Origin: Rhizobium sp.
GTDB lineage: Bacteria; Pseudomonadota; Alphaproteobacteria; Rhizobiales; Rhizobiaceae
Direction: 5' to 3'
Assembly (NCBI GenBank): GCA_003501385.1
Contig: DNPN01000010.1
Coordinates: forward strand, 8,798-15,770
DNA: 6,973 nt
The notes below the pieces were generated by a model that saw only the letters and a list, made by a program, of their open reading frames with translations, did no database searches and had not been told where the DNA came from. Below are positions 6,347 to 6,973 of the stretch, piece by piece; position 1 is the first letter of the stretch, and each line of letters opens with the position of its first letter. The position numbers and the translations under genes were made by a program.

Positions 6347-6973
6347 TTATTCCGCAGCCGCCACGGCCATGGGGTTGTTGGCATGGGTTGTCCAGTTGGC
6401 ATAATTGGGGTCAACCGTTTTGCCGGTGCGCTGGTCCAGCATGCCGGGTTGCAGCCCCACCATGGTGATGCAGTTCTCAACAGGACAGACATTGACGCAT
6501 AGATTGCAGCCAACGCATTCGTCTTCCATCACCTCGAATTTGCGCAACCCGTCGACAATGCTGGTAATGGCCTGATGGGATGTATCCTCGCAGGCGATGT
6601 GACAGCGGCCACATTTGATGCAGGCATCCTGATCAATATGGGCCTTGGCGATGTAGTTGAGGTTGAGATATTGCCAATCGGTGACATTGGGCACCGCACG
6701 CCCACAAATGTCATCCAGCGTCGCATGGCCCTTGGAATCCATCCAGTCGGAGAGGCCGGAGATCATCTCTTCCACAATCTTGAAGCCATAGGTCATGGCT
6801 GCGGTGCAGACCTGTACATTGCCAGCGCCCAGCACCAGAAACTCCGCCGCATCGCGCCAGGTTGTGACGCCGCCAATGCCGGAAATCGGCAGGCCATAGG
6901 TTTCCGGATCGCGGGCAATTTCGGCCACCATATTGAGCGCAATCGGCTTGACCGCCGGGCCGCAATAGCCGCC
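6347..6973 (-). CDS. preA: NAD-dependent dihydropyrimidine dehydrogenase subunit PreA, C-terminal part (cut by window edge)
   Basis: The visible 208 residues are the C-terminal half of PreA, a protein usually about 430 residues long; the frame stays open to the edge, so the start lies outside. PreA with PreT reduces uracil and thymine to 5,6-dihydro forms in the cytosol, the first step of reductive pyrimidine breakdown. The first visible residues, GGYCGPAVKPIAL, and then GIGGVTTWRDAAEFL and GAGNVQVCTAAM belong to the FMN-binding barrel shared with dihydroorotate dehydrogenases. A ferredoxin-like tail binds two 4Fe-4S clusters: CIKCGRCHIAC (cysteines 118, 121, 124, 128 of the visible part) and CVGCNLCVNVCP (153, 156, 159, 163). 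The ending, DPNYANWTTHANNPM, is typical of the family. preT and the dihydropyrimidinase gene would be expected further upstream or elsewhere. A hairpin terminator follows the stop codon. Identification is firm. Confidence 0.95.
   Translation of the reverse strand, partial: GGYCGPAVKPIALNMVAEIARDPETYGLPISGIGGVTTWRDAAEFLVLGAGNVQVCTAAMTYGFKIVEEMISGLSDWMDSKGHATLDDICGRAVPNVTDWQYLNLNYIAKAHIDQDACIKCGRCHIACEDTSHQAITSIVDGLRKFEVMEDECVGCNLCVNVCPVENCITMVGLQPGMLDQRTGKTVDPNYANWTTHANNPMAVAAAE

Overview
The window looks like chromosomal DNA of an alphaproteobacterium, probably of the order Hyphomicrobiales. The basis is protein style: a RutR-type TetR regulator, a PreA dihydropyrimidine dehydrogenase subunit, and an EAL domain carrying the 'LSPHRLKIDRQL' variant common in that class. 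Base composition is moderate. I see no tRNA, rRNA, CRISPR array, insertion sequence or phage gene. Five protein genes fill nearly all of it, one cut by the right edge.

Layout. Positions 1-92 hold a short perfect hairpin at the left edge and no gene. A zinc-dependent M20-family amidohydrolase (93-1346, minus), probably a beta-ureidopropionase or N-carbamoyl-amino-acid hydrolase, diverges from a rutR-like regulator (1638-2279, plus). The 291 bp between them hold a good match to the known RutR operator and two further inverted repeats. rutR meets a DMT/EamA transporter gene (2280-3251, minus) tail to tail with no base between the stop codons. Upstream of that gene on the same strand, 50 bp away, is a large membrane-anchored CHASE-PAS-GGDEF-EAL cyclic-di-GMP protein (3302-6013, minus). 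These two could form a transcription unit, although a perfect 19-bp palindrome sits in the gap. A 333-bp non-coding stretch (6014-6346) holds a weak promoter candidate and a long hairpin that probably terminates the next gene. That gene is the C-terminal half of preA (6347-6973, minus), which runs off the right edge.

How the genes fit together. PreA (with PreT) reduces uracil or thymine to the dihydro form, a dihydropyrimidinase opens the ring, and an N-carbamoyl-beta-alanine hydrolase releases beta-alanine, CO2 and ammonia. RutR senses pyrimidines. The hydrolase, rutR and preA therefore fit a reductive pyrimidine-degradation locus. Its other expected genes (preT, dihydropyrimidinase, a permease) are not here and may lie beyond the edges. 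The cyclic-di-GMP protein and the transporter sit between two parts of this set and have no obvious link to it.

I do not see a clearly new biological system. The points most worth checking are the RutR operator, the palindrome before the transporter gene, the split of the pyrimidine locus, and the degenerate inhibitory site of the GGDEF domain.
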